A stretch of 50,649 nucleotides of DNA from contig JAGXGM010000025.1 in the NCBI GenBank assembly GCA_024636675.1, positions 1 to 50,649 of the forward strand, read 5' to 3'. A program made the position numbers and the translations under genes. The stretch comes from Hydrogenophilales bacterium (GTDB lineage: Bacteria; Pseudomonadota; Gammaproteobacteria; Burkholderiales; Thiobacillaceae). Shown here one piece after another: positions 7,489 through 18,991 of the stretch (its first letter is position 1; each line of letters starts with the position of its first letter). The notes under the pieces are model-generated. The model saw nothing but the letters and a program-made list of their open reading frames with translations. It did no database searches and was not told the DNA's origin.

Positions 7489-9332
7489 TCGGGTTGGATT
7501 TCGACCAGCGCCATGTCGGGTGTCACCGCGTCGCCTTTCTTGGCGAAGATGCTGATGACGACGCCAGTGATCGGCGCCTGCACTTCGTTCTCCATTTTCA
7601 TTGCCTCGATCACCAGCACGCCGTCGCCGGCCTTGACGGTCTGGCCGATGCTGACCAGCACGTCGACGACGGTGCCGGGCATTGCGGCGGTGACGTGGCC
7701 GGGGTGGCTGGCGCGCGGCTTCTGGTCGGACGCGCTGGGGGCCGCAGCGGCCTTGCGCGGGGCGCTGTCGCCGCCCGTTTCGATGGCGACCTCATTCAGC
7801 GATTCGACCAGCACTTCTTCCGTGACGCCGTCGACCGACACGAAATAGGGCCGCTGGGCAGAATCGCTACGGCCGCTGCCCGACAGCTTGATGTGGTAGG
7901 TCTCGCCGTGCAGCGTGATCTTGAATTCGTCGGCGGCGTAGCGCGGACCGCTGTCCTGCTGCGCCGCGGCCGGCGGCAGCAGCGGTTCGGGCTTGAGGCT
8001 GCCGGCTGCGCGTTCCTGCAGCCAGACCTTGCCGATTTCGGGGAACATGGCATAGGTCAGGACGTCCTCGTCTGACTTCGCCAGGCCCTCGATCTCGCCC
8101 CGCAGCTTGTCGAGTTCGTCGCTCAAGAGGTCGGCCGGGCGGCAGGTGGTGACGTCGAGATTGCCAATGGCAATTTTGCGCACTTCTTCGTTGATGTGGC
8201 CCGGCGCCTGGCCGTAGCGACCCTGCAGGTAGAGCTTCACTTCGTTGGTGACCGACTTGTAGCGTGCGCCGGTCATCACGTTCAGCGCGGCCTGGGTGCC
8301 CACGATCTGCGAAGTCGGCGTCACCAGCGGCGGGAAGCCGAGGTCTTCGCGCACCCGCGGGATTTCCTCGAGCACGGCATCCATGCTGTCGAGCGCACCT
8401 TGCTCCTTCAGCTGGTTGGCGAGGTTGGAAATCATTCCGCCCGGCACCTGGTTGATCAGTACGCGGGTGTCGGTACCGGTGAAAGCCGACTCGAACTGCC
8501 AGTATTTCTTGCGTACTTCCTTGAAGTAGGCCGAAATCTCCTCGATCAGCGGCAGCGACAGGCCGGTGTCGTATTCGGTGCCGGCGAGCGCGGCCACCAT
8601 GCTCTGTGTGGTGGGATGGCTGGCGCCCTCGGCGAATGCGCCGACGCAGGTGTCGATGATGGTCGCGCCCGCTTCCACCGCCTTCAGATGTGTCATGTGC
8701 GCCAGGCCGGAGGTGGCATGGCTGTGGGTGTGGATTGGCAGGTTGGTGGCCGCGCGAATTTCACGCACCAGTTCAAACGCAGTGTAGGGCGTGAGCAACC
8801 CCGCCATGTCCTTGATGGCGATGGTGTCGCAGCCCATTTCCGCCAGGCCGCGGGCGAGTTCGACGAAGTGCGGGATGTTATGCACCGGGCTGGTGGTATA
8901 GGAGACGGTGCCTTCAGCGTGCTTGCCGGCAGCTTTCACCGCCTCGATCGAGACGCGCAGATTGCGCAGGTCATTCATCGCGTCGAACACGCGGAACACG
9001 TCTACGCCATTGTCGGCGGACTTCTGCACGAAGGCGCGCACCACGTCGTCGGAATAGTTGCGGTAGCCGAGCAGGTTTTGTCCGCGCAGCAGCATCTGGA
9101 TGCGCGTGTTGGGCAGCGCCTTTCTGAGTTTGCGCAGGCGTTCCCACGGGTCTTCGCGCAAGAAGCGCACGCAGGCGTCGAAGGTGGCGCCGCCCCAGGC
9201 TTCCAGCGACCAGAAGCCGACTGCGTCGAGTTTGCTGCAGATCGGCAGCATGTCGACGGTCTGCATGCGGGTGGCGATGAGCGACTGGTGGCCGTCGCGC
9301 AGAACGAGGTCGGTGATATGTACTTTTGCCAT
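7485..9332 (-). CDS. pycB: Pyruvate carboxylase subunit B (OadA-like carboxyltransferase with biotin carrier)
   Basis: A 615-aa protein. Residues 1-300 form a DRE-TIM carboxyltransferase barrel (LVLRDGHQSLIATRM, then GGATFDACVRFL, and the metal-binding HTHSHATSG). A conserved PYC/OADA middle domain follows. An Ala/Pro linker leads to a biotinyl domain with the acceptor Lys in EAMKMEN (about residue 579). With the adjacent biotin carboxylase it makes the two-subunit pyruvate carboxylase that turns pyruvate and bicarbonate into oxaloacetate. No membrane subunits (OadB/OadG) lie nearby, which argues against the sodium-pumping decarboxylase. ATG 9332 was chosen over a longer reading frame because MAKVHITDLVLRDG is the family start; it lies two bases from the pycA stop. 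Confidence 0.85.
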   Translation of the reverse strand: MAKVHITDLVLRDGHQSLIATRMQTVDMLPICSKLDAVGFWSLEAWGGATFDACVRFLREDPWERLRKLRKALPNTRIQMLLRGQNLLGYRNYSDDVVRAFVQKSADNGVDVFRVFDAMNDLRNLRVSIEAVKAAGKHAEGTVSYTTSPVHNIPHFVELARGLAEMGCDTIAIKDMAGLLTPYTAFELVREIRAATNLPIHTHSHATSGLAHMTHLKAVEAGATIIDTCVGAFAEGASHPTTQSMVAALAGTEYDTGLSLPLIEEISAYFKEVRKKYWQFESAFTGTDTRVLINQVPGGMISNLANQLKEQGALDSMDAVLEEIPRVREDLGFPPLVTPTSQIVGTQAALNVMTGARYKSVTNEVKLYLQGRYGQAPGHINEEVRKIAIGNLDVTTCRPADLLSDELDKLRGEIEGLAKSDEDVLTYAMFPEIGKVWLQERAAGSLKPEPLLPPAAAQQDSGPRYAADEFKITLHGETYHIKLSGSGRSDSAQRPYFVSVDGVTEEVLVESLNEVAIETGGDSAPRKAAAAPSASDQKPRASHPGHVTAAMPGTVVDVLVSIGQTVKAGDGVLVIEAMKMENEVQAPITGVVISIFAKKGDAVTPDMALVEIQPE

Positions 9333-9334
9333 AA

Positions 9335-10753
<1,419 letters not shown>

Positions 10754-10787
10754 GGATTCGCCTGACGTTGGGAAGGCTGGGGTTTCT

Positions 10788-10816
10788 TTGACAAAAAGAA
10801 CGCGAAATCATATCAT
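10788..10816 (+). promoter_or_regulatory. Strong predicted sigma-70 promoter of the yceD-rpmF-plsX-fab operon
   Basis: A consensus TTGACA (10788-10793), a 17-base spacer and TATCAT (10811-10816, five of six) lie in the divergent gap between pycA and yceD. Transcription would start near 10823, about 20 bases before the yceD start codon. This is the best sigma-70 hexamer pair I found in the window. It fits the head of a long operon of ribosomal-protein and lipid genes. Confidence 0.75.
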
Positions 10817-10844
10817 CGCTGGCTAATGTTTAACCGGGTGCGTC

Positions 10845-11291
10845 ATGCTTGAATCCGGCATACTTCAGCCAATTGAAGTCGATCCTTGGCGTTTTTGCCG
10901 GGACGGGCAGTCGTGGGAAATCCGGTCAGAGGTGGCTGCGTTTCCGCGTCTGGCCCATGAATTTACGCAAGGCGCGCTGATCTGTCGAGTCGTTGGGCGC
11001 GTGGATCAGCGGGGCAGCTTGTCCCTGCAACTGACGGTCAGCGGCAAGGTTGAGCTGCCCTGCCAGCGTTGTCTAGGCAGCATGCCGTACGTGGTTGAAG
11101 TCGGGCGCACGCTCTATCTGGCGCGCAACGAAGCCGAGATGGAACGACTGGATGCGTTGCCTGACAGCGACGCAATCCAGGCCGGCGAGACCCTGAACCT
11201 TGTCGATCTGGTTGAAGATGAAGTGTTGTTGAGCCTGCCGCTGGCAGTGATGCATGCAGAAGGTGAATGCCCCATTCCCGGGGCGCAGTGA
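10845..11291 (+). CDS. yceD: YceD family protein (DUF177), linked to 23S rRNA accumulation
   Basis: A 148-aa DUF177 protein with the conserved LPCQRCLGSM motif, whose two cysteines are typical of the family, and an acidic C-terminal half (NLVDLVEDEVLLSLPLAV) ending near ECPIPG. YceD is almost always encoded just upstream of rpmF, as here. It has been linked genetically to 23S rRNA accumulation in bacteria and plants, but its biochemical action is not settled. It is the first gene after the 10788-10816 promoter and is followed by a 48-base leader before rpmF. Confidence 0.88.
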   Translation: MLESGILQPIEVDPWRFCRDGQSWEIRSEVAAFPRLAHEFTQGALICRVVGRVDQRGSLSLQLTVSGKVELPCQRCLGSMPYVVEVGRTLYLARNEAEMERLDALPDSDAIQAGETLNLVDLVEDEVLLSLPLAVMHAEGECPIPGAQ

Positions 11292-11339
11292 TTTTTAATA
11301 CATCCGGTTTGGGTGTAACGGATTTATAAGGAGCAAGAA

Positions 11340-11519
11340 ATGGCAGTCCAGCAGAATAAGAAATCCCCGTCCAAGCGCGGCATGCACCGCTCGCACGACT
11401 TCCTGACCAGCCCGCAACTGGCCATCGAGCCGACCACGGGTGAAGTGCATATGCGTCACCATATCAGCCCAAGCGGCTTTTATCGTGGCCGTAAAGTCGT
11501 CAAGGCAAAAGGCGAATAA
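11340..11519 (+). CDS. rpmF: 50S ribosomal protein L32
   Basis: A 59-aa protein, [20 protein letters not shown]..., the usual length and start of bacterial L32. The body ([27 protein letters not shown]) fits the family. The zinc-binding cysteines present in many L32 proteins are absent, so this is the cysteine-free type common in proteobacteria. An AAGGAG ribosome-binding site lies at 11328-11333, seven bases upstream. The gene sits between yceD and plsX, the conserved order that links ribosome and phospholipid synthesis. Confidence 0.95.
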   Translation: MAVQQNKKSPSKRGMHRSHDFLTSPQLAIEPTTGEVHMRHHISPSGFYRGRKVVKAKGE

Positions 11520-11569
11520 TTTCCTGACGCGCTGCGGTTCGGCGCGTTCTGGCTAACGATTCCGGCTGC

Positions 11570-12589
11570 ATGAGAAACATCACAGTCGCCATTGACGTCA
11601 TGGGGGGCGACCACGGTCCCCATGTCACGGTTCCGGCGGCGATCCGTTGTCTTGCGCGTCATCCCGACCTGAATGTGATTCTGGTCGGGCCGCAGGACAT
11701 CATTGCGGCCGAGCTCAAGGCGCGCCGCGCCAATTCCGGGCCCCGCCTCATCGTGCGCCACGCCAGCCAGGTGGTGGCGATGGACGAGGCGCCCGCGCTG
11801 GCGCTGCGCGGCAAGAAGGATTCCTCGATGCGGGTGGCCATCGACCTCGTCAAGTCAGGCGAGGCCGATGCCTGCGTGTCGGCCGGCAACACCGGCGCGC
11901 TGATGGCGACCGCGCGCTTCGTCCTGAAAACCCTGCCCGGAATCGATCGCCCCGCCATTGCCGCGGTGATGCCGACGATCAAGGGGCACGCACTGGTGCT
12001 GGACATGGGTGCCAACGTCGACTGCACAGCCGAACACTTGCTGCAGTTCGGCATCATGGGCGCGATGCTGGTGTCGGCGGTGGAGCACATTCCGAATCCG
12101 AGCGTGGGCCTGCTGAACATCGGCGAGGAGGCGATCAAAGGCAATGAAATGGTGAAGCAGGCCGCCGAATTGCTGCGCGACAGCCATCTGAATTTTTACG
12201 GTAACGTCGAAGGCAACGACATCTTCCTCGGCACCACTGACGTAGTGGTATGCGATGGTTTTGTAGGCAATGTCACGCTGAAAGCTTCCGAAGGGCTGGC
12301 CAAAATGATTGCCACTACCTTGCGGGCCGAATTCAAGCGCAACTGGCTGACCCGCATCGCAGGTCTGATCGCCCTGCCAGTGTTGAAGGCCTTCAAGCAT
12401 CGCCTTGATCCGCGCCGCTACAACGGCGCCACCCTGCTGGGACTCAAGGGCGTGGTGGTGAAAAGCCATGGCTCGGCCGACTGCTTCGCGTTCGAACACG
12501 CAATCGAAACTGCCAGCGATGAAGTCCGCAACAACGTGCTGAAACGCATCACCGACCAGATCCAACTCCTGCAACGGGTGGCCGCTTGA
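11570..12589 (+). CDS. plsX: Phosphate acyltransferase PlsX
   Basis: A 339-aa PlsX. The N-terminus [13 protein letters not shown] is diagnostic, and [20 protein letters not shown] and GNVEGNDIF are further family motifs. PlsX converts acyl-ACP and phosphate to acyl-phosphate, the donor for PlsY in the first step of phospholipid synthesis, acting peripherally at the membrane. The gene starts 50 bases after rpmF with a poor Shine-Dalgarno sequence. A small GC stem (ACGCGC 11527-11532 / GCGCGT 11542-11547) in that gap could tune expression between the ribosomal and lipid genes. The stop TGA overlaps the TTG start of fabH by three bases. Confidence 0.95.
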   Translation: MRNITVAIDVMGGDHGPHVTVPAAIRCLARHPDLNVILVGPQDIIAAELKARRANSGPRLIVRHASQVVAMDEAPALALRGKKDSSMRVAIDLVKSGEADACVSAGNTGALMATARFVLKTLPGIDRPAIAAVMPTIKGHALVLDMGANVDCTAEHLLQFGIMGAMLVSAVEHIPNPSVGLLNIGEEAIKGNEMVKQAAELLRDSHLNFYGNVEGNDIFLGTTDVVVCDGFVGNVTLKASEGLAKMIATTLRAEFKRNWLTRIAGLIALPVLKAFKHRLDPRRYNGATLLGLKGVVVKSHGSADCFAFEHAIETASDEVRNNVLKRITDQIQLLQRVAA

Positions 12590-13545
12590 CCTATTCCCGC
12601 ATTCTCGGAACCGGCAGCTATCTGCCTGCCCGCATCCTCACCAATACCGACCTCGAAAAGCTGATCGATACGAACGACCAATGGATCGTTGATCGCACCG
12701 GCATCCGTGAACGGCATATTGCCGCCGAGGGCGAATTCACCAGCGATCTGGCGGTGCAGGCGGCGCGTGCTGCACTCGAGGTGGCCGGGCTCGCGGTGGA
12801 TGACATCGATCTGCTGCTGGTCGCCACCACCACGCCTGACCTGGTTTTTCCCAGTACCGCCTGCATTGTGCAGTCCAAGCTCGGCATGACCAACGGTCGT
12901 CCGGCATTCGACCTGCAGGCAGTATGTAGCGGATTTATCTATGCCCTGAGCGTGGCTGACCAGTTCATCAAGACCGGTGCCGCCAGACACGTGCTGGTGA
13001 TCGGCGCGGAAACCCTGTCGCGCATCACCGACTGGAACGACCGCGGCAACTGCATCCTGTGGGGCGACGGCGCCGGTGCGGTGGTGCTGGGCGCATCGAC
13101 CGAGCCCGGCATCATCGCCACCCACATCCATGCTGACGGTCGCCACAAGGAATTGTTGCGCACCACCACCGGTCCTTCGACCGGCATGAAAGAGCCTGCG
13201 CTGATGCGGATGGAAGGCAATCCCGTATTCAAGATGGCCGTCAACACGCTTGATCGCATCGTCGACGAAACGCTGGAAGCCAATGGCCTGCAGAAGTCCG
13301 ACATCGACTGGCTGGTGCCGCATCAGGCCAACATCCGCATCATTTCCGCCACCGCGAAAAAGCTCGGCATGAGCATGGACCACGTTGTTACCACCGTAGC
13401 CGGCCATGGCAACACCTCGGCCGCTTCGGTGCCGCTGGCGTTCGACGTGGCGGTGCGCGACGGCCGCATCCAGCGCGGCCAGACGGTGCTGATGGAAGCC
13501 TTCGGCGGCGGGTTTACCTGGGGCTCCGCGCTCCTCAAATACTAG
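12586..13545 (+). CDS. fabH: 3-oxoacyl-ACP synthase III (FabH)
   Basis: A 319-aa beta-ketoacyl-ACP synthase III. The catalytic triad is visible: Cys114 in [10 protein letters not shown], His in VPHQANIRI and Asn in GHGNTSAAS. FabH condenses acetyl-CoA with malonyl-ACP to start fatty acid synthesis. The start is TTG, embedded in the plsX stop (TTGA), giving [14 protein letters not shown], the normal FabH beginning; no ATG is available nearby. The overlap plus rare start suggest that translation depends on plsX. Confidence 0.95.
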   Translation: MTYSRILGTGSYLPARILTNTDLEKLIDTNDQWIVDRTGIRERHIAAEGEFTSDLAVQAARAALEVAGLAVDDIDLLLVATTTPDLVFPSTACIVQSKLGMTNGRPAFDLQAVCSGFIYALSVADQFIKTGAARHVLVIGAETLSRITDWNDRGNCILWGDGAGAVVLGASTEPGIIATHIHADGRHKELLRTTTGPSTGMKEPALMRMEGNPVFKMAVNTLDRIVDETLEANGLQKSDIDWLVPHQANIRIISATAKKLGMSMDHVVTTVAGHGNTSAASVPLAFDVAVRDGRIQRGQTVLMEAFGGGFTWGSALLKY

Positions 13546-13556
13546 AAAGGCCTTTG

Positions 13557-14480
13557 ATGAAGCTGGCTTTCGTTTTCCCCGGGCAGGGCTCGCAATCGAT
13601 CGGCATGATGCAGGGCTGGGGCGGCTGCGCCGACGTGCGCGCCACCTTTGTCGAAGCCTCCGACGCCCTGGGTCAGGACCTGTGGGCGCTGGTCACTGAC
13701 GGCCCGGCCGACTTGCTCAACCAGACGGTCAACACCCAGCCCGCCATGCTGGCGGCCGATGTCGCCGTCTGGCGCGTCTGGCAGGCTGCAGGCGGCGCAA
13801 CGCCTGCGCTGCTGGCAGGGCACAGCCTGGGCGAATATGCCGCGCTGGTGGCTGCCGGGGCACTGGGCTTTGCCGATGCGATCAGGCTGGTGCGCTTCCG
13901 TGCCGAGGCGATGCAGGCGGCGGTTCCCGAAGGGATAGGTGCCATGGCCGCGATCCTGGGCCTGGACGATGATGCGGTGCGCGCAGTCTGCAGCGAGGCG
14001 GCAGCAGGCGAAGTGGTCGAGGCGGTCAATCTCAACTCGCCCGGCCAGGTAGTGATTGCCGGCAACAAGGCAGCGGTGGAACGTGCCATGGTGCTGGCGA
14101 AGGAAAAGGGCGCCAAGCGCGCGCTGCCGCTGCCGGTGTCCGTGCCGTCGCACTCGTCGCTGATGCTGCCGGCCGCCGAAAAGCTGCTGGCGCATCTGCA
14201 GGACGTGACGATCGCGACCCCGGCGATTCCCGTACTGCACAACACCGATGTGCAAAGCCATACTGACGCGGACGCGATCCGTGCTGCGTTGGCGAAGCAG
14301 TTGCATACTCCGGTGCGCTGGGTCGAAACCGTGCAGGCCCTGAAGGCCGCCGGCATCGAGCGCGTGATCGAATGCGGCCCCGGCAAGGTGCTGGCTGGCC
14401 TCACCAAGCGCATCGACGACAGCTTGCCGGCGGTGGCGCTGGTGGACGAAGCCAGCCTCGCGGCCGCACTCAGTCAATAA
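13557..14480 (+). CDS. fabD: Malonyl-CoA:ACP transacylase (FabD)
   Basis: A 307-aa acyltransferase. It begins LAFVFPGQGSQ, carries the nucleophile Ser90 in GHSLGEYAALVAAG, and has a conserved His in VSVPSHSSLM. FabD moves malonyl from CoA to ACP and so supplies both FabH and FabF encoded in the same operon. An in-frame TTG lies one codon upstream, but ATG 13557 with AAAGG before it is the better start. It lies 11 bases after fabH. Confidence 0.95.
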   Translation: MKLAFVFPGQGSQSIGMMQGWGGCADVRATFVEASDALGQDLWALVTDGPADLLNQTVNTQPAMLAADVAVWRVWQAAGGATPALLAGHSLGEYAALVAAGALGFADAIRLVRFRAEAMQAAVPEGIGAMAAILGLDDDAVRAVCSEAAAGEVVEAVNLNSPGQVVIAGNKAAVERAMVLAKEKGAKRALPLPVSVPSHSSLMLPAAEKLLAHLQDVTIATPAIPVLHNTDVQSHTDADAIRAALAKQLHTPVRWVETVQALKAAGIERVIECGPGKVLAGLTKRIDDSLPAVALVDEASLAAALSQ

Positions 14481-14492
14481 GAAGGAGACACC

Positions 14493-15260
14493 ATGCAAGG
14501 ACGTCTCGCGCCAAGCGCGAATCTTGAAGGACAGGTGGCATTAGTGACCGGTGCCAGTCGTGGAATCGGCCAGGCGATCGCGCTGGCACTCGGTCAGGCA
14601 GGCGCTACCGTGGTCGGCACCGCCACCAGCGGCACCGGCGCGCAGGCCATCAGCGATTACCTTGCCGAAGCCGGCATCAAGGGCAGCGGGATGAAGCTCA
14701 ATGTCACCGACGCAGCGGAGGTCGATGCCGTCATTGCGGCGATCGGCGCGCAGTTCGGCGACATCGGCATTCTGGTCAACAACGCCGGCATCACCCGTGA
14801 CAATCTGCTGATGCGGATGAAGGACGAGGAGTGGGACGACATCCTGGCGACCAACCTGACATCCGTGTTCCGGCTGTCGCGCGCGGTGCTGCGCGCGATG
14901 ATGAAGGCGCGTACGGGACGCATCATTTCCATCGCCTCGGTCGTGGGCGCAATGGGCAATGCCGGGCAGACCAATTACAGCGCGGCCAAGGCCGGCATCA
15001 TGGGTTTCACCAAGTCGCTGGCGCGTGAAGTCGGCAGTCGCAACATCACGGTGAACTGCGTGGCCCCGGGCTTCATTGACACCGACATGACGCGCGCGCT
15101 GCCGGATGCGCAACGCCAGGCGTTGCTTGCGCATATCCCGCTGGGACGGCTGGGCGCGGCAGAGGACATTGCGCAGGCAGTCGCGTTTTTGGCATCACCC
15201 GCCGCCGGCTATATTTCTGGTACCACCCTGCATGTCAATGGCGGAATGTACATGGCATAA
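14493..15260 (+). CDS. fabG: 3-oxoacyl-ACP reductase FabG
   Basis: A 255-aa short-chain dehydrogenase. The NADPH-binding TGASRGIG lies at about residues 19-26, NNAG follows, then the catalytic Ser in SIASVVGAMGNAGQ and the YSAAK pair (Tyr and Lys). VAPGFIDTDMT is typical of FabG. It reduces beta-ketoacyl-ACP in the elongation cycle. The N-terminus is about nine residues longer than in E. coli FabG (MQGRLAPSA before NLEGQVALVTG). The ATG is supported by a good AAGGAG site, and no other start codon lies close to the Rossmann fold. Confidence 0.94.
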   Translation: MQGRLAPSANLEGQVALVTGASRGIGQAIALALGQAGATVVGTATSGTGAQAISDYLAEAGIKGSGMKLNVTDAAEVDAVIAAIGAQFGDIGILVNNAGITRDNLLMRMKDEEWDDILATNLTSVFRLSRAVLRAMMKARTGRIISIASVVGAMGNAGQTNYSAAKAGIMGFTKSLAREVGSRNITVNCVAPGFIDTDMTRALPDAQRQALLAHIPLGRLGAAEDIAQAVAFLASPAAGYISGTTLHVNGGMYMA

Positions 15261-15346
15261 CCGCCCTGCAAAGTTTGGTAGAATCGCACAGTTTTATTTT
15301 CCGGGCTTCAATTTTGTTGATGCCTAATTTCAAGAGAGGATGAGTA

Positions 15347-15580
15347 ATGGAAAACGTACAGCGTGTAATTAAAGTCGTCGCCGAGCAGTTGGGCGTCAAC
15401 GAGGCAGACATCAAGAATGAGTCTTCCTTCGTCGGTGATCTGGGTGCCGATTCGCTCGATACGGTCGAGCTGGTGATGGCGCTGGAAGAAGAGTTCGGCT
15501 GTGAAATCCCCGACGAAGACGCGGAAAAAATCACCACCGTCCAGCAGGCGATTGACTACGTCAACAGCCATTCGAGCTGA
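15347..15580 (+). CDS. acpP: Acyl carrier protein
   Basis: A 77-aa acidic ACP. Ser36 in GADSLDTVE is the 4'-phosphopantetheine attachment site, and [22 protein letters not shown] is the conserved recognition helix and following loop. It carries growing acyl chains for the enzymes encoded around it. A strong AGAGAGGA site precedes the ATG. The 86-base gap after fabG is long for this operon and contains TAGAAT (15279-15284), a possible -10 box without a clear -35, so an internal promoter giving extra ACP is plausible but unproven. Confidence 0.97.
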   Translation: MENVQRVIKVVAEQLGVNEADIKNESSFVGDLGADSLDTVELVMALEEEFGCEIPDEDAEKITTVQQAIDYVNSHSS

Positions 15581-15609
15581 TCGTTCACCCCAGTCAAGAG
15601 GACTGAGTT

Positions 15610-16842
15610 TTGTCCAAACGTCGCGTCGTCGTGACCGGCTTGGGGATCGTCTCCCCGGTCGGCAACACCATCCCTGAAGCCTGGGAAAACCTGATTGCCG
15701 GTCGTAGCGGGATCGCCCGGATTACCCGTTTTGATCCTTCGCCTTTCTCATCGCAGATTGGGGGCGAGGTCAAGGATTTTGATGTTGGGCAATACCTCAA
15801 TCCCAAGGAGGCGCGCCGCATGGATGTTTTCATCCAGTTCGGTATGGCCGCCGGCATTCAGGCGATACGCGACTCAGGTCTTGAAGTCACCGAAGCCAAT
15901 GCCGAGCGCATTGGCGTCAATATCGGCTCCGGGATCGGCGGGCTGCCGCTGATCGAGGAAACCCACACTCTGTTGATGGAATCCGGCCCGAGAAAGATTT
16001 CCCCTTTCTTTATTCCGGGTTCCATCATCAACATGATTTCCGGCAATCTTTCCATCCAGTTCGGATTGAAAGGACCCAACCTGGCGGTTGTCACCGCCTG
16101 CACCACCGGCCTGCACGCAGTCGGGCTGTCCGCCCGCATGATCGAACACGGCGATGCCGACGTGATGGTCGCCGGCGGCGCCGAGTGCGCGACCTCGCCG
16201 CTGGGTCTTGGCGGCTTCGCCGCCGCCCGTGCGCTATCCACCCGCAACGACGACCCGGCCACCGCCAGCCGTCCGTGGGACAAGGATCGCGACGGCTTTG
16301 TGCTGGGCGAGGGCGCTGGCGTGCTGGTGCTTGAGGAGTACGAGCACGCCAAGGCACGCGGTGCAAAAATATACGCCGAGGTGGTGGGCTTTGGCATGAG
16401 TGGAGACGCCTACCACGTGACGTCGCCGAGCACCGACGGGCCCAGGCGTTCGATGCTGAACGCGATGCGCGATGCCGGCATCAATGCTGATCAGGTTAAT
16501 TACATCAACGCGCACGGCACCTCGACGCCGATGGGCGACAAGAACGAAACCGATGCGATCAAGCTCGCCCTGGGCGATGCGGCCTACAAGACGGTGGTCA
16601 ACTCGACCAAGTCGATGACCGGCCATCTGCTGGGCGGCGCCGGCGGCGTGGAGTCGGTGTTCTCCGTGCTGGCGGTGCATCATCAGGTGTCGCCGCCGAC
16701 CATTAACATTTTCTCGCAAGACCCGGAGTGCGATCTCGATTACTGTGCCAACACCGCGCGCGACATGAAGATCGAGTTTGCACTCAAGAACAACTTCGGG
16801 TTTGGCGGCACCAACGGCTCGCTGATTTTCAAGCGCGCTTGA
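15610..16842 (+). CDS. fabF: 3-oxoacyl-ACP synthase II (FabF)
   Basis: A 410-aa KAS II. Cys164 lies in [11 protein letters not shown], the first catalytic His in [11 protein letters not shown], the second in [15 protein letters not shown], and the NFGFGGTN motif is at the C-terminus. FabF elongates acyl-ACP with malonyl-ACP and controls temperature adaptation of unsaturated chains. The start is TTG 15610, supported by AAGAGGA seven bases upstream and by the usual [12 protein letters not shown] beginning. It follows acpP by 29 bases. Confidence 0.95.
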   Translation: MSKRRVVVTGLGIVSPVGNTIPEAWENLIAGRSGIARITRFDPSPFSSQIGGEVKDFDVGQYLNPKEARRMDVFIQFGMAAGIQAIRDSGLEVTEANAERIGVNIGSGIGGLPLIEETHTLLMESGPRKISPFFIPGSIINMISGNLSIQFGLKGPNLAVVTACTTGLHAVGLSARMIEHGDADVMVAGGAECATSPLGLGGFAAARALSTRNDDPATASRPWDKDRDGFVLGEGAGVLVLEEYEHAKARGAKIYAEVVGFGMSGDAYHVTSPSTDGPRRSMLNAMRDAGINADQVNYINAHGTSTPMGDKNETDAIKLALGDAAYKTVVNSTKSMTGHLLGGAGGVESVFSVLAVHHQVSPPTINIFSQDPECDLDYCANTARDMKIEFALKNNFGFGGTNGSLIFKRA

Positions 16843-16865
16843 CCCTCGCTACGGATCGACCGGCC

Positions 16866-18185
16866 ATGCCTGAAATCCGGGAGTGGCCGCTGTCGTCCAA
16901 TACCCTGCGGCCTGATCTGATCCGGCTTCAGGCCGCGGATCCGGCGCGGTACCCCGGCCTCTTTCTGAGCAGCGGCGATGCCGGCTGGGACGTTTTGTTT
17001 GCGTTTCCGCAGGATGCCGTGCGAATTTCTTCCATCGATGGTCTGGACGGATTGCGGTCGCACCCTGCGATGCAGTTGCAGCCCGCCTCGCCGCAATCGG
17101 GTCATGAACTCCCCTTCTGCGGCGGCTGGTTGTGCGCGTTCGCGTACGAACTGGGTGGCCTGTTCGAGCCCAGCGTCGGTCTGGCGGCCGACCCTTATTT
17201 TCCCCTTGCCTGGCTGGCGCGCATTCCCGCTGCGATCCTGTTCGATCGCGCGAACGGGCGCTGCGTGCTGGTGGCAGAAGCCGGTCAGGCCGAACTGCTC
17301 GACCACATGCAACGCGATCTGGATGCCGCGCTGCCGCCGCTGCCGGCCGTTCCGGCGCCGTGCGACCTGCGCGAAGACGACCCTGCGGCGTTTCTCGCTG
17401 GCGTTGCGCGCATTCAGGACTACATTCGCGCGGGCGACGTGTTCCAGGTCAATCTGTCGCGCGGCTGGCAGGCGGAATTCGCCGCGCCGGTTCCCGCGGC
17501 GTCATTGCTGGCGCAGCTGATGCAGCGTAATCCGGCACCGTTTTCCGCACTGCTGCAACTGGATGAATGGTCGATCGTAAGTTCGTCGCCCGAGCGGCTG
17601 GTTCGTCTTGGTCAGGACGGGATGCTGGAAACCCGGCCGATTGCCGGCACCCATCCGCGCAGCGACGATGCGGCCGAGGATGCCGCGCTGCGTGGCGGTC
17701 TGCAGATGCATCCCAAGGAGCGCGCCGAGCACGTCATGCTGGTCGACCTGGAACGCAACGACCTCGGGCGGGTGTGCGAGCCGGGCAGCGTCAAAGTGGA
17801 CGCGCTGATGGAAATCGCCAGCTATCGTCACGTGCATCACATCGAATCCACCGTACGCGGCAAGCTGCGCGCCGGCATGCGCGTGTTCGACGCCTTGCGC
17901 GCGGTATTTCCCGGCGGCACCATCACAGGGTGTCCCAAGGTGCGCACCATGCAGATCATCCATGAGCTGGAGCAGGCGCCGCGCCGCAGCTATACCGGCA
18001 GCGTCGGCTATATCAATCACGACGGCAGTTTCGATTTCAATATCCTGATCCGCAGTTTTCTCTTGCGCGGACGCACGCTGAGTTTTCGCGCCGGCGCCGG
18101 CATCGTCGCCGATTCCATCGCCACGCGCGAACTCGACGAAACCCGCGCCAAGGCGCGTGGCCTGTTGCGCGCGCTTGAAGCATGA
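16866..18185 (+). CDS. pabB: Aminodeoxychorismate synthase component I (PabB)
   Basis: A 439-aa chorismate-utilising enzyme. The C-terminal two-thirds hold the family motifs: IRAGDVFQVNLSR, SSSPERLV, ETRPIAGTHPR, the metal- and chorismate-binding LVDLERNDLGRV, and FPGGTITGCPKVRTM. PabB aminates chorismate to 4-amino-4-deoxychorismate for folate synthesis. PIAGT and direct linkage to pabC favour PabB over anthranilate synthase TrpE. ATG 16866 is the first ATG; a TTG at 16839 overlapping the fabF stop is an alternative in the style of the fabH start. The glutaminase partner PabA is not in the window. Confidence 0.9.
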   Translation: MPEIREWPLSSNTLRPDLIRLQAADPARYPGLFLSSGDAGWDVLFAFPQDAVRISSIDGLDGLRSHPAMQLQPASPQSGHELPFCGGWLCAFAYELGGLFEPSVGLAADPYFPLAWLARIPAAILFDRANGRCVLVAEAGQAELLDHMQRDLDAALPPLPAVPAPCDLREDDPAAFLAGVARIQDYIRAGDVFQVNLSRGWQAEFAAPVPAASLLAQLMQRNPAPFSALLQLDEWSIVSSSPERLVRLGQDGMLETRPIAGTHPRSDDAAEDAALRGGLQMHPKERAEHVMLVDLERNDLGRVCEPGSVKVDALMEIASYRHVHHIESTVRGKLRAGMRVFDALRAVFPGGTITGCPKVRTMQIIHELEQAPRRSYTGSVGYINHDGSFDFNILIRSFLLRGRTLSFRAGAGIVADSIATRELDETRAKARGLLRALEA

Positions 18186-18991
18186 TCCTCGTCAACGGCC
18201 AGCGGTCCGACACCGTGAGCGCGCTGGACCGCGGGCTGGCCTACGGCGACGGCGTGTTCCGCACCCTGCGCACGCACGCCGGCCAGCCGCTGTGGTGGCG
18301 CGATCAATACGCCAAACTCGCCACAGACTGCGCAGCGCTGGCGCTGGCGTGTCCAGACGAAGCGGAACTGCTTGCCGAAATCAGCAGGGTGGCCGAAACA
18401 GGAGAGGGCGTCGTCAAGATCATTCTCACGCGGGGCAGCGGTGCACGCGGCTATGCGTCCCAGCAAGGCCAGACTTGTACCCGTATCGTGCTGGCTGCGC
18501 CGCTGCCGCCACATGCCCTGCCCGACGCAGCCGTCGATGTTACGGCGCGCTGGTGCAGGCTGCGCTTGGCGCGGCAGCCCCGGCTGGCCGGGATCAAGCA
18601 TTTGAACCGGTTGGAGAACGTGCTGGCACGGTCGGAGTGGGACGACCCGGCGATTTTCGAGGGGCTGCTGTGCGACGACAGCGGCGTGGTGATCGGGGGC
18701 GTAATGAGCAATCTTTTCTGGGCCAAGGAAGGTGAACTGTTTACCCCCGAGCTGAGTCTATGTGGGGTGGCCGGCGTGGCGAGAACGCGCCTGCTGCGCG
18801 CGGCGATGCGTCGTGGCATTCGCGCCCGTATCGAACGTTCGCTTCCAGACGCTATACTCGCGGCCGACGAAGTGATGATTTGCAACAGCGTCATCGGGGT
18901 GCGCCGCGTGGCCCGGCTGGATGACGTGAGTTGGTCGCCTGCGGGCTGGACCGATACTTTGAAAACAGCTTTGAATGATGACCTTGATTAA
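18182..18991 (+). CDS. pabC: Aminodeoxychorismate lyase (PabC)
   Basis: A 269-aa fold-type IV PLP enzyme. It begins with the substrate loop ILVNGQ and DRGLAYGDGVFRTLR. The PLP Lys is K139 in AGIKHLNRLENVLA, and SNLFWAKEGELFTPEL and GVARTRLL bind the cofactor phosphate. It splits aminodeoxychorismate into 4-aminobenzoate and pyruvate, the step after PabB. Starts and stops overlap on both sides: four bases with pabB and 17 with mltG. The order fabF-pabC-mltG-tmk-holB is known from many gammaproteobacteria as well. Confidence 0.93.
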   Translation: MILVNGQRSDTVSALDRGLAYGDGVFRTLRTHAGQPLWWRDQYAKLATDCAALALACPDEAELLAEISRVAETGEGVVKIILTRGSGARGYASQQGQTCTRIVLAAPLPPHALPDAAVDVTARWCRLRLARQPRLAGIKHLNRLENVLARSEWDDPAIFEGLLCDDSGVVIGGVMSNLFWAKEGELFTPELSLCGVAGVARTRLLRAAMRRGIRARIERSLPDAILAADEVMICNSVIGVRRVARLDDVSWSPAGWTDTLKTALNDDLD